DNA of 64,000 nucleotides from Megamerina dolium (GCA_963854835.1 OY978526.1:43129140-43193139), one strand, 5' to 3'; shown: positions 13,357 to 26,830, counted from the first letter of the stretch. A program made the numbers and translations. Notes: generated by a model not told the origin, from the sequence alone.

Positions 13357-14399
13357 GAAAAGCATCTAAAACAAGTCCCGAATTATAAATAAATATTTCC
13401 TTTATAAGGAAGAGGATGTAACGCTAAAGAATATCCATGAATAAATATCCAAGCAGCAAACGGATTGGTAAATGTAAAGCAACTTTTGACAAAGGCTATA
13501 TATCGTATTCGTCGCATCAAATTACCTAAGATAAAGAAAGAATAAATAAATAAATAAATAAATACTATTTTGTACATATCTATGACAATTTCTTCGGTTA
13601 ACTATAGCGTGGCGAAAAAACATAAATCTTAGAGGTTTAATGAAATCGATCAAGCCAAAGTAATTTAAAGAAACTTCACAAAATTATCCAATACTGTTTT
13701 AAGCTTTTAGATCATAACAACATTTCGATGAATCTACCATACAATCAATGTTTCGAATTCATCATGCTTCTGTAAAATATTCCATATAAGGTTTATATAC
13801 AAGTACCAACATACATTGTTCAATCATGTGGTCAATCTGCGTATTTGATGACAATTCAATTAAGAATGTCACTATCAGCAGCACTACCTCTATACCACAA
13901 CAATTATTGTTAAAATTGCTACACACGTTTTTATTATTTATTCTAGTCTATGTATTTTTATGTCCCATCGTTTTTATACGATCTTTCATAACAATAATGA
14001 AAGAAATATTATACCTATTTACTCGTTTTATACTATTTCTGAGCTCATAGCAAAAAAACCAAAACAAGCACACACACACACACACAATTTTAAATACAAT
14101 TTTAAATACTATCACAGCAAACGGAAGTATTTACAATAACTGAGGGAGAAAGAGAGTGAGAGAGAGAGAGAGAGGGGGGGGAGGAAAAACTATTGAACTG
14201 AAACTAACTCACCAAAGTATCAAGGACAATAGGCAGCATCAGTAAATGCAAAACAAAAATCGACCGAAAAAATAGATTGTACACACACACACACATGCAT
14301 CAGGATGTGGAGAACAAGGAATACTTTATAAAAAACAAAGTCTGAAAATGAGATTTCCGTTTCAATTTCATTGAGCAATTGTGGTTGTGTTGCTACCAC
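13357..14399. other. Non-coding stretch with microsatellites
   Basis: No gene is seen. A (CA)n run lies at about 14069-14085, a (GA)n/G run at about 14149-14182, another (CA)n at about 14280-14295, and a (TAAA)n run at about 13545-13563. Confidence 0.55.
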
Positions 14400-14444
14400 C
14401 TTTGCCCTCCCATTCATATCGCTCCATTTGGTACGGAAGTGTAC
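14400..14444 (-). other. Candidate 45-nt internal exon
   Basis: On the minus strand a good acceptor (a pyrimidine-rich tract ending CTGTAG) precedes 14444. A moderate donor, AAAG|GTGGTA, follows 14400. All 45 nt are open in two frames, one reading VHFRTKWSDMNGRAK and one TLPYQMERYEWEGK. The first also stays open beyond the donor for another 20 or so codons. The length is a multiple of three, so the exon could be skipped without a frame change. No homolog is recognised. The donor is not strong and this may be chance. Confidence 0.25.
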
Positions 14445-14450
14445 CTACAG

Positions 14451-15800
14451 ATTGAATAGAATGAAATTTGTAAAAGATATCCTTTTAATGTCCTTCATAT
14501 TCAACTATACATACATTCATTGTATTGTGTTGCATGATGTATAATACTTATGCATTGCATTTGGCATAAATTTCTATCGGGAAGCTGTACGTAGGCACTG
14601 GTTACAAATGTACGAATATGTACACATGTTAGTCCGGTTTCGGGCACCTTTACGATCGATTTGCATGCTATAGATAGTACTAAGCAATGAATAGAGTAGA
14701 CAGCAGTGATAGTATCAGCACATGTATGCAAGCATTTATATGTGTATAAATATGTATAATATATAAATATTCATGCAACCAGTACACTTTATACTTTGCG
14801 CTTGTAATGAAGCACAGTGTGAAGGCGTAACTGAAAGCACTTAAGTGCATAAGTGGTTGCATATTTAAACGGCTGTAAAAAATGTGAGCTCTTTTGTTTT
14901 TCTATATCTTATTGTAGTAGGCGCATATTATTTATTAGTAGATACCATGATCATATGATGAACTATACGTGTATATTTATAAAAAAACTATTAACAAATG
15001 CTTGATATACATACACAACACTATTGCAGAACAAATATATGTTGCAATAAGGGAAAACAACTAAAGTCGAATTAATAAAATTTCGGTGCATTTTTAGATT
15101 TCTACATAAGAACCAACTAATATCACAAATAGTAGTCTGATTAATTTTTCTCAAAGAAAAGTGATATTTTTTGGATTATTTCCATATGTTAATATTCGCT
15201 ATTTACGAAAAATTAACACCATGTGTTAAACCATGACACACATAACTAAGACTTTAATTTTATATTGTTGGTCCTTGAATGTGACTGTAAAATGTTTAAT
15301 TCCTTTCCTTTGCTGTTCGTATGTATAAGTGCAGTCAAATGGAATAATAAGCCGCTTGTAGAAATGCTTAGTATTTGCCCGGTTATGGAAACACATTTTG
15401 AAATTTACTCTAGAATTGGATTTGTCCACGATTCATAATCAAAGATCAGGCTGCTGCAGTTCTGGACCTGTTATATCCCTCAAATGATTGCATTAAGAGA
15501 CTGCTGTAGGCATTTATTGCATCGTTTGCGACAAAAGAAAGCATGTGAAAAAGATGATGAGAGATTATTCAATCGTTTTCAAGCTTTGACAACTATGATA
15601 AAAATTGCAAACCGTTTGGCCTAATTTGGGTATGATACAGTCATATGCTACTGTTAGTCGCCAGCTAGAAACCTTAATTGATGCGACGGCTTTTTATTAA
15701 TTGGATTCGAAAATCGCATTAAAGATTTACTCTTTGCGCATTCTCGAGATTTTTTCCTTCTTTTTATTTTTTTATTTTAGGTTTATTTTCATGTAAGTAA
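14451..15800. other. A+T-rich non-coding stretch
   Basis: No gene, transposon end or splice-supported exon was found. Reading frames here are about 60-76 codons, low complexity and rich in Cys, His and Tyr. Confidence 0.5.
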
Positions 15801-15805
15801 CAATA

Positions 15806-16200
15806 CAGGGTGGCGCAAAGTAACGTTATGATTAATTTAGTGATTAATTTTTTTGCTTACGTATTTTTTATTTTTATTTATTTATTTATTTGTTTTTTTT
15901 TCAGAATCAACTTTGAAGAATTTGGGCATTTTGTGATGGAAGACTCACCACAGAACAAAAAATCAAAGTTGTTCAATTTTATTTTGAAAGTCAGCATTCG
16001 ATTCATATCGAAATTTCTTTAATGTTCGATATGCACCTAGCGCTCCAACAATTTAGCAATTGCTTCAGCGTTTTCAGTAACAACGGACTGACTTCGTGTA
16101 GTTCAAAATTATGTGAACATTGCTTGGGTGCAAGCAAGTATTGAGGAAACCACCGAAACTTCTACCAGGCGACGTTCTCCGCAGTTGGTGACGTCTAGAC
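15806..16200 (+). pseudogene. Tc1/mariner-superfamily transposase, N-terminal fragment with left end
   Basis: A terminal-type sequence, CAGGGTGGCGCAAAGTAA, follows a TA dinucleotide at 15804-15805. About 130 bp later an ATG at 15936 opens MEDSPQNKKSK. Shifting frames then read VVQFYFESQHSI, AFSVTTD and ETTETSTRRRSPQL, matching in order the N-terminal helix-turn-helix region of the transposase family seen at 20.9 and 28.5 kb (compare ESIRRRSQQLEL and SISRRSQKFVL). Several frameshifts and stops occur. The catalytic domain and the right end are absent, so the copy is truncated and dead. Confidence 0.6.
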
Positions 16201-18278
16201 TGTCTTTGCAATGAATTTTACATAAGTTGCACCTATTCCCATATAAAATGCAATTGGTTCACAAAATTGCAAAATATGGGGCACCAAAAATGGCAAAATC
16301 ACATAGAAGCTAAACACTGCACAGATATCTGATGAATTGAGTAAGAAATATTTCTTTGCGAATGCTATACGGTGATGCAGAAGACAATTAGTTCCAGCCT
16401 GGCTGTAACATGAGCAGCTATTGAATTGAGTGAAATAATCAAGCAAATAGAATCAGAATTTATAAAATTTATAAATTCGCAGAATAATTATAAACCGGGA
16501 AAACTGAAGGACATCGGTGTATAAGTTATAGTCCATCCACCATACAACTCTGACGTTGTATCATCGCTTCGGTCGCTTGATAACTACATACAGGGGAAAA
16601 TTGCAGTCTAATAATGACTCCGATAATCACGTGTCGACCCTCTTTTTACATCGAGCTGTGCAGTGTATAAATTGGCCAATCGACCAATATAAGGATAGTT
16701 TCGTTACTCTACATTATTTATTCGGTGCATACTTTCGCCCTCTATGTCTAGTCCTTCGAGAGGTAAGTATGTTCCACTAACACGTTGCAGAGGAACAACT
16801 AACTAATAACTAACAAATCCTTTTTTGATATTGCTTTCGATATATGCTAGCATACGCCATTACAATTTGTTGAATACACTGACAAACTCAGTTATCAAGC
16901 CAATTTTGCTCTACTATTTTTCGTTTGGAGCAAAACTTGTTGTCTGTCGTCTGACAAAATATAAAATGAAAACTAGAAAACAAAACGAGAAACCCCAACG
17001 GATATGAACATCGAATTGAAATGCCCCAAACATTGATATTCTATAATACATATGCTGACATTCATCATAATTCAATATTTATGTAGGACGATATTTAAAA
17101 CCTTTCACATCGTTTGCCTCATACAATAGGTATCATCAATAGTAGAATTTTATTTTCTATTCAATTTTCACTGTATTTTAATTTTTCTTTCTCTTTTTTT
17201 TATTCTCTTTTTCTTCCAAATAAAACCATTGTATCCATTATTACAATTTCATACAAACTCATCTAACATTTCCGTACAAAAAATTTCCAAATTTATTCAT
17301 CGTGTGTATTTGTATAGAAATGTATATATGCCTATCCCAAAAAAAAAAAAATAAAATCCTTTTCAATTATTTCCCTATCAATTTGCCTTAGAGCATATTT
17401 TGACCGTTTTTTATTCTTTCTCACTCTCTGTTGTATTCAACATTTGCCCTTCTAACTGGCGTCCGCTCCATCATATGTACATAAGTACTTCCACTGCAGA
17501 TGTTTCTTTAATTGATGGCCGTTGAAGGTTTCTTTAAATGGACATCACGTGTAACTGACATTTCTTTTGTGGTTGTGTACGTATACTCAGATTCACATAT
17601 ACCAGCATACATACATACATATCTTTAACCAAAAATATGAATGCTAACACAATGAAACTAACAAAAACTAACAGTAGCACGGTATCTACAAATATATTAG
17701 TAATAAAATAAAATAAATTGATTTGTGTGTCCGCTGTAGAATGGTCCGTAGGTACTGATATCTATCTGGAAACATTGGAAACATTGTATTCTGCAATATT
17801 GATTTTATTTCAAAACCGCCATCATTGTTAGAAATATGTAGGCACTCATATAAAGCAGCATACAGATATATAGCACATGTGCGTGTTTCTGTGTGTGTGT
17901 GTGTGTCTGTGCGTTCATTATACTCCTAAATAAATGGATGGCGTTTGGTTTTAATGGCAGTTTCTTTCACTATGTTTTTAGTAGATAACCAATATTAGCG
18001 TTGTTGATTAACAACATATTGCTACATACATTGTCCCTAGCAAGGACGATCGATTTTATCATTAATGCACTTAATTAAAGTGGTTACCTATTAAGCTTAA
18101 CGTATTTAGTAATACAAGTATGAGTAGGTTTTTTTTTCTATTTTCCTATCCCATCATCATATGCATCATTATTATTATTACGAGTAGGTATACCATAAGT
18201 TTATTATTTTCCAATACAAAAGCAATCATGCCAAGGCAGAGAGTAGTTTAATAGAAGTGGTCATCATTAACATACATA
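16201..18278. other. Non-coding stretch
   Basis: No secure gene. A TATAAAT at 16655-16661 and a strong plus-strand donor-like GAG|GTAAGT at about 16762 are noted as a weak promoter/exon pair in the findings. A (GT)n run lies at about 17891-17908. Pyrimidine- and poly(A)-rich DNA fills 17160-17420. Confidence 0.45.
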
Positions 18279-18283
18279 CATAT

Positions 18284-18339
<56 letters not shown>

Positions 18340-18340
18340 G

Positions 18341-18434
<94 letters not shown>
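18279..18434. repeat. (TA)n microsatellite, about 155 bp
   Basis: Nearly uninterrupted TA dinucleotides with a few CA or TG variants. All three overlapping Tyr-Ile reading frames here are artefacts of this repeat. Confidence 0.97.
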
Positions 18435-19989
18435 TACATGGCGACGTAACTTATATGATAGCATGTGTGACGATCTAATAATACAAAAGATTTAACATCA
18501 TTATCATCATCTTTTTACTATTGTGTTTCTGGATATGTGTGTGTTTGTGTTGTTTTTTGGTCAAACAAATTCCTGTTTCAATCCCTTTTTCGATAATCGC
18601 ATGAGCAAATCGTATAACATTTCAATAACTTATGACATAACAGACAACGACAGACATGATTCGATAAGTATTGGGTTGGGAGAAAAGTATGTCAAAACGC
18701 AAAAATAAGAGATACTTTATGTATTACGTAATATGTTAGCTGTAATTTTTGATAGTGATGTAAACCCACTTTTGGAAAAAATTATTTAATTATAATTTCA
18801 GTAAGATATATTATTTTTATATTTATAATTATAGATGCAATTGAACAGAATTTCTTTATACTTTTAATTAATCAAATGTAATTATTATAGTTTCACTGTG
18901 CACTGCCAGGTCTTCGAAAGTTCATTTGATCAATTTTCTAGAAAATATCAATTTAACTAAAAAGTGTGTGCGCAGGGTGGGTGTGCCTGTTGATGGATCT
19001 CAGCCAAATTCACATGAACTGAAAGGCATTTTTGCTGAATTCCAAAGAAAATAAAGGATTTGTACTACATTTGGTAAACATCTTGAAGAGTATTTTTCCA
19101 CGGATGAATTTTGCCAAAATTTTCAAAAACAAATTTTTTCCATCTATGAATTGCTTAGAAACAGGTGCCTTTTCGACAGTGTTAATAACATTACTTGAAT
19201 TGATTTACGTTTACCAATATTTTAAAATTAACTCAAACGCAAACTCTTAAATATCTCGAGATATAAAAAGAAATATTTTTTGCACTTTCAACTGGTCATT
19301 TACTATAACAAATATGCGCCTTTCTTCAAATCTATACAGTGGATACATCAAAATGTCCAAACTATATTTGATCAAGTTTCTACAAGTCATTGATGTTGTA
19401 TGTCTATACTCCGAGTGGAATACAACATAACAATGTAAAGTAAATTACAATATGTTCACTAATTCTAGACGCTTTTCGCAATTCGCTCAATTCAATCGAA
19501 CTGTTAGTACACAGTAAGATGTAGAATCAACTTCATGATTATTGAAATTATATTCGAATCTCACCAAACGCATAGCAGCAACCTACCTTGCCATAAAATC
19601 CAATATTTTTTCCCCAAGCAGTACATGTGTACCTACTTATGTATATACATATATTGTATATATGTAGTATATGTGGGCACTCAATCAAAGAAAGAATAGA
19701 AACACACAAAAATTGATGCATGTCAGGAAATCACAAACATTTATAACAAAACACTTCAGTCATCATGTTGAGCCAGCAGAATAATGAGAAAGAAGGAGGA
19801 ATAGGGGGCACATAATTGTATCATCTATACCTACTGATGCTACTGTTGTGTCTCACAACAACTATGAATATCAATACGAAGCAGCTAAGCAGATTATGCT
19901 CTTTAACCCATTTGATACCTCTGCTGATTTTTCGAACTAACTAAACATGGTCTTACAGCATTTTTAAAATTAACTTTAATTAAACGAAT
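18435..19989. other. A+T-rich non-coding stretch
   Basis: No gene is recognised. A lone CAGTGGATA sequence at about 19338 resembles a Tc1-type terminus, but no partner end was found. Confidence 0.5.
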
Positions 19990-20400
19990 ATTTTACATAA
20001 CACCATTTTCCGGCAATTTGTGGATTCCATAACCAAGCATGTTTTCTCTGCAGATGATTCAATTATGAAGCCAAAAAATATTGAATATTGCTGTAGCAGT
20101 TCTGGCCTTCAAAGTAATAAAACAACATGAGGTCTGGCATTATCAGTATGAGAAATCAATCTATCACGCCTATTCGCCCTTTATGGCCGTTATTTTTCAA
20201 TGGCTCGTTTCAAATCTATTAGTTTTTTAATATACCCATCATAACCCATCAGATACAGAGCTTAGTATTGTCACCATGAATACCTCATTTCGCACTGTAC
20301 TGAAGATTGTTTCGTTTGGGATTCTCGTAGTAGATCATCTCTAGTAACAAGCCAATGTAAAAAGCTGTTCCTTTTTTTTCAAGCAATTTTCAATCAATAT
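19990..20400 (-). pseudogene. Decayed mariner transposase remnant
   Basis: Minus-strand translation across shifting frames gives TRDDLLRESQTKQ, then a segment ending in DNARPHVVLLL. DNARPH is a hallmark around the second catalytic aspartate of mariner transposases. Stops and frameshifts are frequent, and no terminal repeats or TA duplication could be assigned. The lineage differs from the mariners at 35 and 55.7 kb, whose motif reads HDNTPSH or HDNAPSS. Very old copy. Confidence 0.5.
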
Positions 20401-20449
20401 TTTTAAATAATCTAGACTAATATGTTGTTTTCGATATTATTATATTAAC

Positions 20450-20503
20450 AGACCCTTATGCACTGCGACCAGACTTGATCTATTGTGCAGTTTTTGTGTA
20501 ACC
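20450..20503 (-). repeat. 3' untranslated tail of the adjacent non-LTR fragment
   Basis: Immediately after the minus-strand stop at 20504-20506 the sequence contains a GATCAAGTCTGGTCGCAGTGC motif. The fragment at about 51110-51145 has a matching GATCTCGTTTGGTTGCAATGC after its own coding tail. The shared tail in the same position supports a common family of non-LTR elements. Confidence 0.5.
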
Positions 20504-20884
20504 CTAAATTTTGAGGCTTTTAATAAATTTCAGCACTGTTTTGAGTTCATTACTCCACAATTTATATGGAGGCACTGTACTATCACCAAAGTGGCTTAGT
20601 TTTTGTCTGCCAAGAGCTTAACATTCACAGAAAATATGCTCCGAGCATTCGATGTCTAAGTTGCAGAATTGGCAGACATCACTGTCAGATAGATCTATTT
20701 TCTTCAAGTGATATCTGAGACTGCAGTGGCCTACGAAATAACCACAAAGAATACGTAGGTCAGCTATATCAAGTGTGTATCTTTTTAGATGGACGACAAT
20801 GTGCGTTCGTTGTATTGGGTCATCCAAGTAGACATACTTTTTCAATAGCCTTTTTTTTGACAGATCACGTGTGAGTCGTGCCAT
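20504..20884 (-). pseudogene. Non-LTR retrotransposon, C-terminal zinc-binding tail
   Basis: The minus strand encodes a tail with a Cys-x2-Cys...His...Cys cluster (DVCQFCNLDIECSEHIFCEC) preceded by CGYFVGHCSLRYHLKK. This arrangement closes the second ORF of RNase-H-bearing insect LINEs (I/R1/LOA-like). One in-frame TAA (20618-20620) interrupts it, after which the frame continues through YKLWSNELKTVLKFIKSLKI to the natural stop at 20504-20506. Upstream sequence is cut off at about 20884, where a plus-strand transposon begins, so only about 125 residues remain. The exact clade is not resolved. Confidence 0.65.
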
Positions 20885-20926
20885 GCTGTCATGTTATTTT
20901 TGTTTAGTATTGTTTGGCATTTCATC

Positions 20927-21906
20927 ATGGAAAGACTTACTCCTGAACAACCTTTACAAATCGTTCAACTTTATTACGAAAATTCACGTTCTGTGAGGAA
21001 TGTGTTCCATTCACTTCGCTCAACTTATGGTCAACATAATCGGCCTATTGAGCGTACTATTCGTAACACCATCACCCATCTTGAGACCCAGCATTCATTA
21101 TTGGATAATATTCGACCGAATAGACCAAGTCCAGCACGCAGTGAAGAAAATATAGCGGCCGTAGCTGAGAGTGTACACGAAGACCGTGGAGAGTCGATTC
21201 GGCGCCGTTCGCAGCAACTCGAACTGACGTATGGAACGACTTGGAGCATTTTACTTTAAGATCTTAAATTGAAAACATACAAAATACAGCTTGTGCAAGA
21301 ACTAAAGCCACCCGTAGCGAAGCGATGTCGCCCAAGCGACATCTCTTCGCTCTATGGGCTCTTTAAAAGTTCCAAGAAGATCCGAAATTTTCGAGCCAAA
21401 TTTTGTTCAGCGATGAGGCCCATTTCTGGCTCAATGGGTATGTAAAAAAGCAAAATTGCCGCATTTGGGACGAAGAGCAACCTGAAGAGATTCAACAGCT
21501 GCCACTTCATCCAGAAAAAACAACGGTTTGGTGTGGTTTGTGGGCCGGTGGAATCATCGGTCCATATTTCTTCAAAAATGATGCCGGTGAGAACGCAACC
21601 GTCAATGGCGACCGTTATCGTGCCATGATATCCGACTATTTGATGCCTGAAATTGGAGCTCGTGATCTCGGCTACATTTGGTTTCAACAAGACGGCGCCA
21701 CTTCCCACACATCGCATCAATCAATGGATTTATTGAGAGAACACTTCGGTGAGCAGATAATTTCACGTTTTGGGCCGGTCGATTGGCCACCAAGATCGTG
21801 TGACATCGAAATGCCCGAACGAGTCATCGAAAATTGAACTCAACGGATGGACCATCTGAGACGTAGCCGCGGCCAACATTTGAAAGACATAATCTTCAAA
21901 AAATAA
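20927..21906 (+). pseudogene. Tc1/mariner-superfamily transposase, internally deleted
   Basis: ATG at 20927 opens MERLTPEQPLQIVQLYYE, the helix-turn-helix start of an insect IS630-Tc1-mariner family (DUF4817-type N-terminus). Catalytic motifs follow: FSDEAHFWLNGY (first Asp), WFQQDGATSH (second Asp) and WPPRSCD (third Asp, 36 residues after the second). Lesions are a TAA at about 21257, a frameshift near 21320, a TAA at about 21363, an apparent deletion of some 35-40 codons right after WPPRSCD, and a TGA replacing a Trp near the end. The natural C-terminus ends at 21906. Right-end sequence (GGAACCTCGAAATGGATCAC) follows. The left end is missing, replaced by the LINE tail. Dead copy. Confidence 0.8.
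21317..21350. repeat. 15-nt-arm imperfect hairpin inside the transposase
   Basis: The arms 21317-21331 and 21336-21350 pair with one mismatch around a CCAA loop. It coincides with the frameshift in the transposase, so it may mark a small inverted duplication that caused the lesion. Confidence 0.7.
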
Positions 21907-22009
21907 ATGCCAAAGGATGTTCTTTCAAATGATAATAAACATTCCCCATTCAATTTGAATTTTCTGTGTTTTTTTTTCTTTAAAAATTAGGGAACCTCGA
22001 AATGGATCA

Positions 22010-25000
22010 CGCTTTACAATCTCCACCTTTTATAAATGCTATAAGAATAGGTAAGTTAATACGCAATACATATAATAAATTATTCTTAATTATTATTTCT
22101 ACTAAAAGTTATTCTAGTATTTCTAATCTACCTAAAATATTTGTTTGTAACTTTCAATTGTCACTAATTTTAAACTATTTTTTCTTTTAATTTCTATTGA
22201 AATTTTATGAATTTAATGTAAAACAAAATATCAAAAGTAATGATGACGAATTGTCAACAATAGACCCAACTTTCGATTATACATACCTAAAGGGAACAAG
22301 AAAGGATGTTACCAAAATGTTAGTTTTTTCGAAAGTTGACATGTAGTTCGAACCTGTGAGAATCATCGTAATGGGTGTTGATTTGTTTAGAACCCAGAAT
22401 AAAAAAAGCTTTTACATTTTTAATGGTAGGTGGGATTCTATAGCATGCTTAATTATGTAGCCGGTAAAGAAACAGGTGAACATGCTGAAACTACAGCTGC
22501 TAATAATTTGCAATATTAACAATGATGATTAAAAGCACTCGTTTATTTGAGAGCATTAATTTTAAAAGTTATTTTATTCTGATGTACTGTAGTTTTTCTA
22601 TACATGTTTTTGGTCCATGCTGACCAAAAGAACTGATCATTTCAATTGAATGAAGATGGGTAGGTTAAATTGCCTTCCAGAAAGTGCCAGATCTAGGCCC
22701 ATTCTGTTATTCTTGATACAATCAAATGCATGAAGTTAATTTGAGAAGTATTTAAGGTATGCTACTATTGTCAGATTTCTTTATATGTTCATGTCAATTA
22801 CAGAGCCAATTTGCAACTACGATTCACACCTTAATTTATTTTAAGTCTCAGAAATATATTAAACTTGTAATGTGTCTATGATGCAAATGATCGACGAAAT
22901 TATTCATTGCATATGTACCAGACTTAGCACTCAAACCTGATTTACAACGACAAAAAAATCAATTGCAAAGTGCCTGATATGACAGTCTGAACTTATAATT
23001 CGCTAAAGAACCAAATTACTTTTGCTTCTATAGCAAAAAAATTATGGAGCTTGATATGATATGGGTTAAACTGTTACTGAATCTTTTTTTGTTTTGGTGT
23101 GTTTAAACATGACGATTTGCAAATGTTTACGAAAATCATCAGAAGAAACAAAAGCCAACAAAAGAATAAAACAATAGAAAGAAAATGGGAAAAGAGAAAA
23201 GGAAATGTAGGTACCCGTGCTATAAAGATTACATGAGTGGTGCATGATGGGTGATGGCAATTTATAGGTGCAGGCACATACACACAAACAATTTGAATAA
23301 ATGAACGAAACGTAATGCAACGTGTATGTTTGCCATCATCGTCACATCATCGTAAGCATAATATTGCTGTTTGTTGTTGATGTAGTTATTTAGTAGTTTG
23401 AAGAGAGCGCATAATACTTGTCGAGAGAAGAGAGCAATGCTAGCATGTACATAGATGGGTGTTAGCATGTAGTACAAAGGATGGAATATACTCGTATGTA
23501 AAATAATTGTTTACCAAAATATATACGTCAACGATGACGTACATCAGAAGACACACACTACATATGACAGAGGAAGAATAGTGGTGGTGTTAGCGGCGAT
23601 GATAATAGTGATACTGATGATGACGACAACAACAAGTACGACATCACACACACTCACACACTCACTTATATATACTTATATAATCTGGTAATTCTGAGAA
23701 TAATGATAATCATAATGGCAATGATGATGACAACGACAACAATGAGGATGGCACTGCAATATTAAAGAGAAACAATAACTGCAACAAAATCACCTTTGAA
23801 ATTTCCTTAAACTTTGTAGAAATTTGTTTAAAATATTTAAATACATATTAAATTCAGCTTACATAAATTTTCTTATTCTCTTCGAATAGGAAAGATTTGC
23901 AAAACAACTTTGCTCTTTTATTTAAATTGGGCCTTTCAAGCATACTTTTACATTAAATGCACAAGAGTTCTTTTGAGTTCCGCACATTTTCTCTATAACT
24001 CACACATAATCATGCACGTTGGACGAGAGCCTTTTTTGGGTATGTATTTTATTTGATTATTTTCTCGCTTTCCTTTCAAAACAAGCACTTCAAAAAGAAA
24101 AAAAGAAATTCCACTTTGATGATGTTTTCCCGGAACAAACTATAGTAATACAGAGCACAACACTAAATTGAAGCCGACTTTCTTTACATTTTTTGCAAGG
24201 TTTTCTATCTGTCAGCTTATTTTCTTTCTTCTGCGGCAATTCCTTTTTGTAAACACTCACCATATATAGTATAATCAACCAAGTATTATTACACACCAGA
24301 GTCATGTGTATTACGGCACGTTTATAAGAATACAAGTTTATATACAGACATATACACATGTATTAAATGTATATGCATATATGCATATATATAGCAAGTC
24401 TGTCAATAACCTCTGCAAAGTCGAAATGGGGTTGGTTAGGTGGTACAAGATGAGTATAAAACTGTCAAACTTCAAAGTTTTGACAGTTAAAGGACAAACA
24501 ACAACGGGAAATATCACAATTATCATTTGGTCAAAAGCGCTGCAAAGTGAAAGCAAAATACGATAAATAAATAGAGAAATGTTGATAATGTGGGAAAATG
24601 TAGAAAAGCTTTTGCAGCGTTAACGAGCTTACACACAGAACAGAGAAATGCAAATAAAGGGTTGTTTTCAGGGTGACATAGCTTCAAAATGAAAAGAAAC
24701 TGCAAAAATTATCCGAGCTATTCGAACTTTAGGTAATATCAGAGAACGTGTCTGCGTAGAAAAAGGACAGACGTTGCCTTCGAAATTGTCTCATGTCACT
24801 GATTTATTTGACGGCTGGGTGCATCACTGAAGAGAATAATCGAGATCAACTACGTCGCGCAATTTAAGTGACCAATCAGCTGCTCAAAATACTTTGATCC
24901 TTGAGCTAATACTGCCAAAATGTTCGTGGAGATGTAAAATATACATAAAACCGAGATCCATTCATTTTCGTTTTTGCACTCCGTCAAACAAAAACCCTTT

Positions 25001-26830
25001 TCCACGAGTCGCCCCTAAAGGTGAAAAGTGCATGACCATAGAAGGGCTCCTCTACAAATTTGACGTATTCATAAAATTGTCTACCACCACTCTCGGAGGA
25101 GAAGTTAGGGAGGCGAAAATTAGATATCCAAAATAACATAAATATTTCTCTAAAAATTTGTTAAAATGCATATAATTCAGAAAATTTATTCTAGAGACAA
25201 AACACAAAACACCCTCTAAAAAGCTTTGCACAACTTACCTTTTTACTTCTTGCTGTACGTATTCACTTATGCTTGTATGCTTTATCGTTATTTTCTATTT
25301 ACTGAGCTCACGAGTATACTTTCGGGCGTATGACATCAAAGTGACTTTGAGAGCATCAAATATGCATAAGATATGTATTTTTAATATATTATTTTCTATT
25401 TCTATATATATATATTTTTTTTTTTTGTTCTCGATAAAATATATTATGAACGAACACACTCTCTATAAATAGAATAATGCGTGCACCGTATGAATTGATT
25501 ATTAATTAATTGGCTACTAAAAGATGTAGACTTACACACGAAATGTTCGCACAAATACACCGATACGTACACAAAATGGGGGTAACTATGTATGTATAGA
25601 AGAAGAAGACACTTGAAATCGTTGCTCGTTGCGTTGCTACTAACGTAATGCTTATGAAGTTAAGTAAGTCGTCACTCTAAATGGAATCGAAAAAATTCGA
25701 TACGTATGTTTATAGCTATTTATAGTCAATAGTAGATGCTATCAATCTGCATACGAGTATATGCATGTGGTATGTGGTAAGTACACTAACGATAGGAAAC
25801 CGGCATATGGTTATTAACTGTATGTACTGATGTACGTATGTAAGCGAATATAATGCTTCCTTTTTCCGTGTTCAATAACGGCAAAGCGGAAATTTATTTT
25901 CAATTTTACTCTACACTTTATTTCTTTCTATTCTGTGTTGCTTTTATTTTGCTTTACAACCTCATTGCATACGCACACATCGATTAATTCATTTCGCTTT
26001 ATGTTTTCAACCGTGTGCGTGTGTGTGTTTGTGTTTCTTTTTTTCTTCTTCTTCTTCTCAATTTGACACGCACCTACTCATTATTCGCACAACCATTAAT
26101 TTAACAATTTTGTTCGTATGTGTTTCTTTATTATTAATTTATTTTTCGCGTTTGCCGTAGTAGCCGTCGATAATTCTTTTGTTTTTTTTTCTCTCTCTTT
26201 TTTTCTTTCTTTTCTTAACATTAAGAAATTTCCTTCAATTTAACATTCGCCTGTAATTTAGATTGAAATCACTCCTGAAGAAACTTCCTGCTTTATATTT
26301 TCTCACAAAATACATATCGCGAACTCTATCTGTGCTTTGTGTGCTCTCTCTCTATCTCTCATTCTCTTATTTTTCATTTGAACGTTTGCTTACGACCATA
26401 ATGGTTTTTGGTTTTGGTCTTTACTTACATTTCATTCTCTCAATTGTTTTTTGTGCCAGCGTTCTTGAGGGTGTTTTTGCGGTCAGACATGTTTGACTGT
26501 TTATTGTTTTTCTGCCTTTTCTTTTATCATACTAACACTCGCTCTCGTTCTATATACAATACAATATCGCTTCAGATGCTAATATCTGTGTATACGCCAG
26601 TGTCTTCCGCCACTTCTGCATACATATATTATTGTTCAATCCTCTTCTCTTTTACCGCTGTTTCGTTATTGTACTATACTATCGTTTCTATTTACTTTAT
26701 TTTATTTGTTTCTTTTTTTTTTCATTCTATAAGCACGTTTCTTTTTTTTTTCTATTTTGAAATTAGCCTATTTTTGGGTGAAAGGAAGTTGTGTATGTCG
26801 TTTCATATTTGTCTTTTTTACGTTTTTATA
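22010..26830. other. Non-coding stretch with low-complexity tracts
   Basis: No gene is recognised. From 23.5 to 23.8 kb there is a GATGATGAC/ACAACAAC-rich tract. From 26.0 to 26.8 kb the plus strand is strongly pyrimidine-rich (CTT and TCTC runs), which yields a 181-codon hydrophobic frame (26408-26953) that I do not credit. A poly(T) run lies at 25412-25425. A somewhat less AT-rich patch at 24.72-25.13 kb contains no recognisable domain. Confidence 0.45.

Noticed and set aside
18248..18478. Three overlapping Tyr-Ile-repeat reading frames on both strands
   Set aside because: They are translations of the (TA)n microsatellite. The same applies to the frames at 57906-58177.
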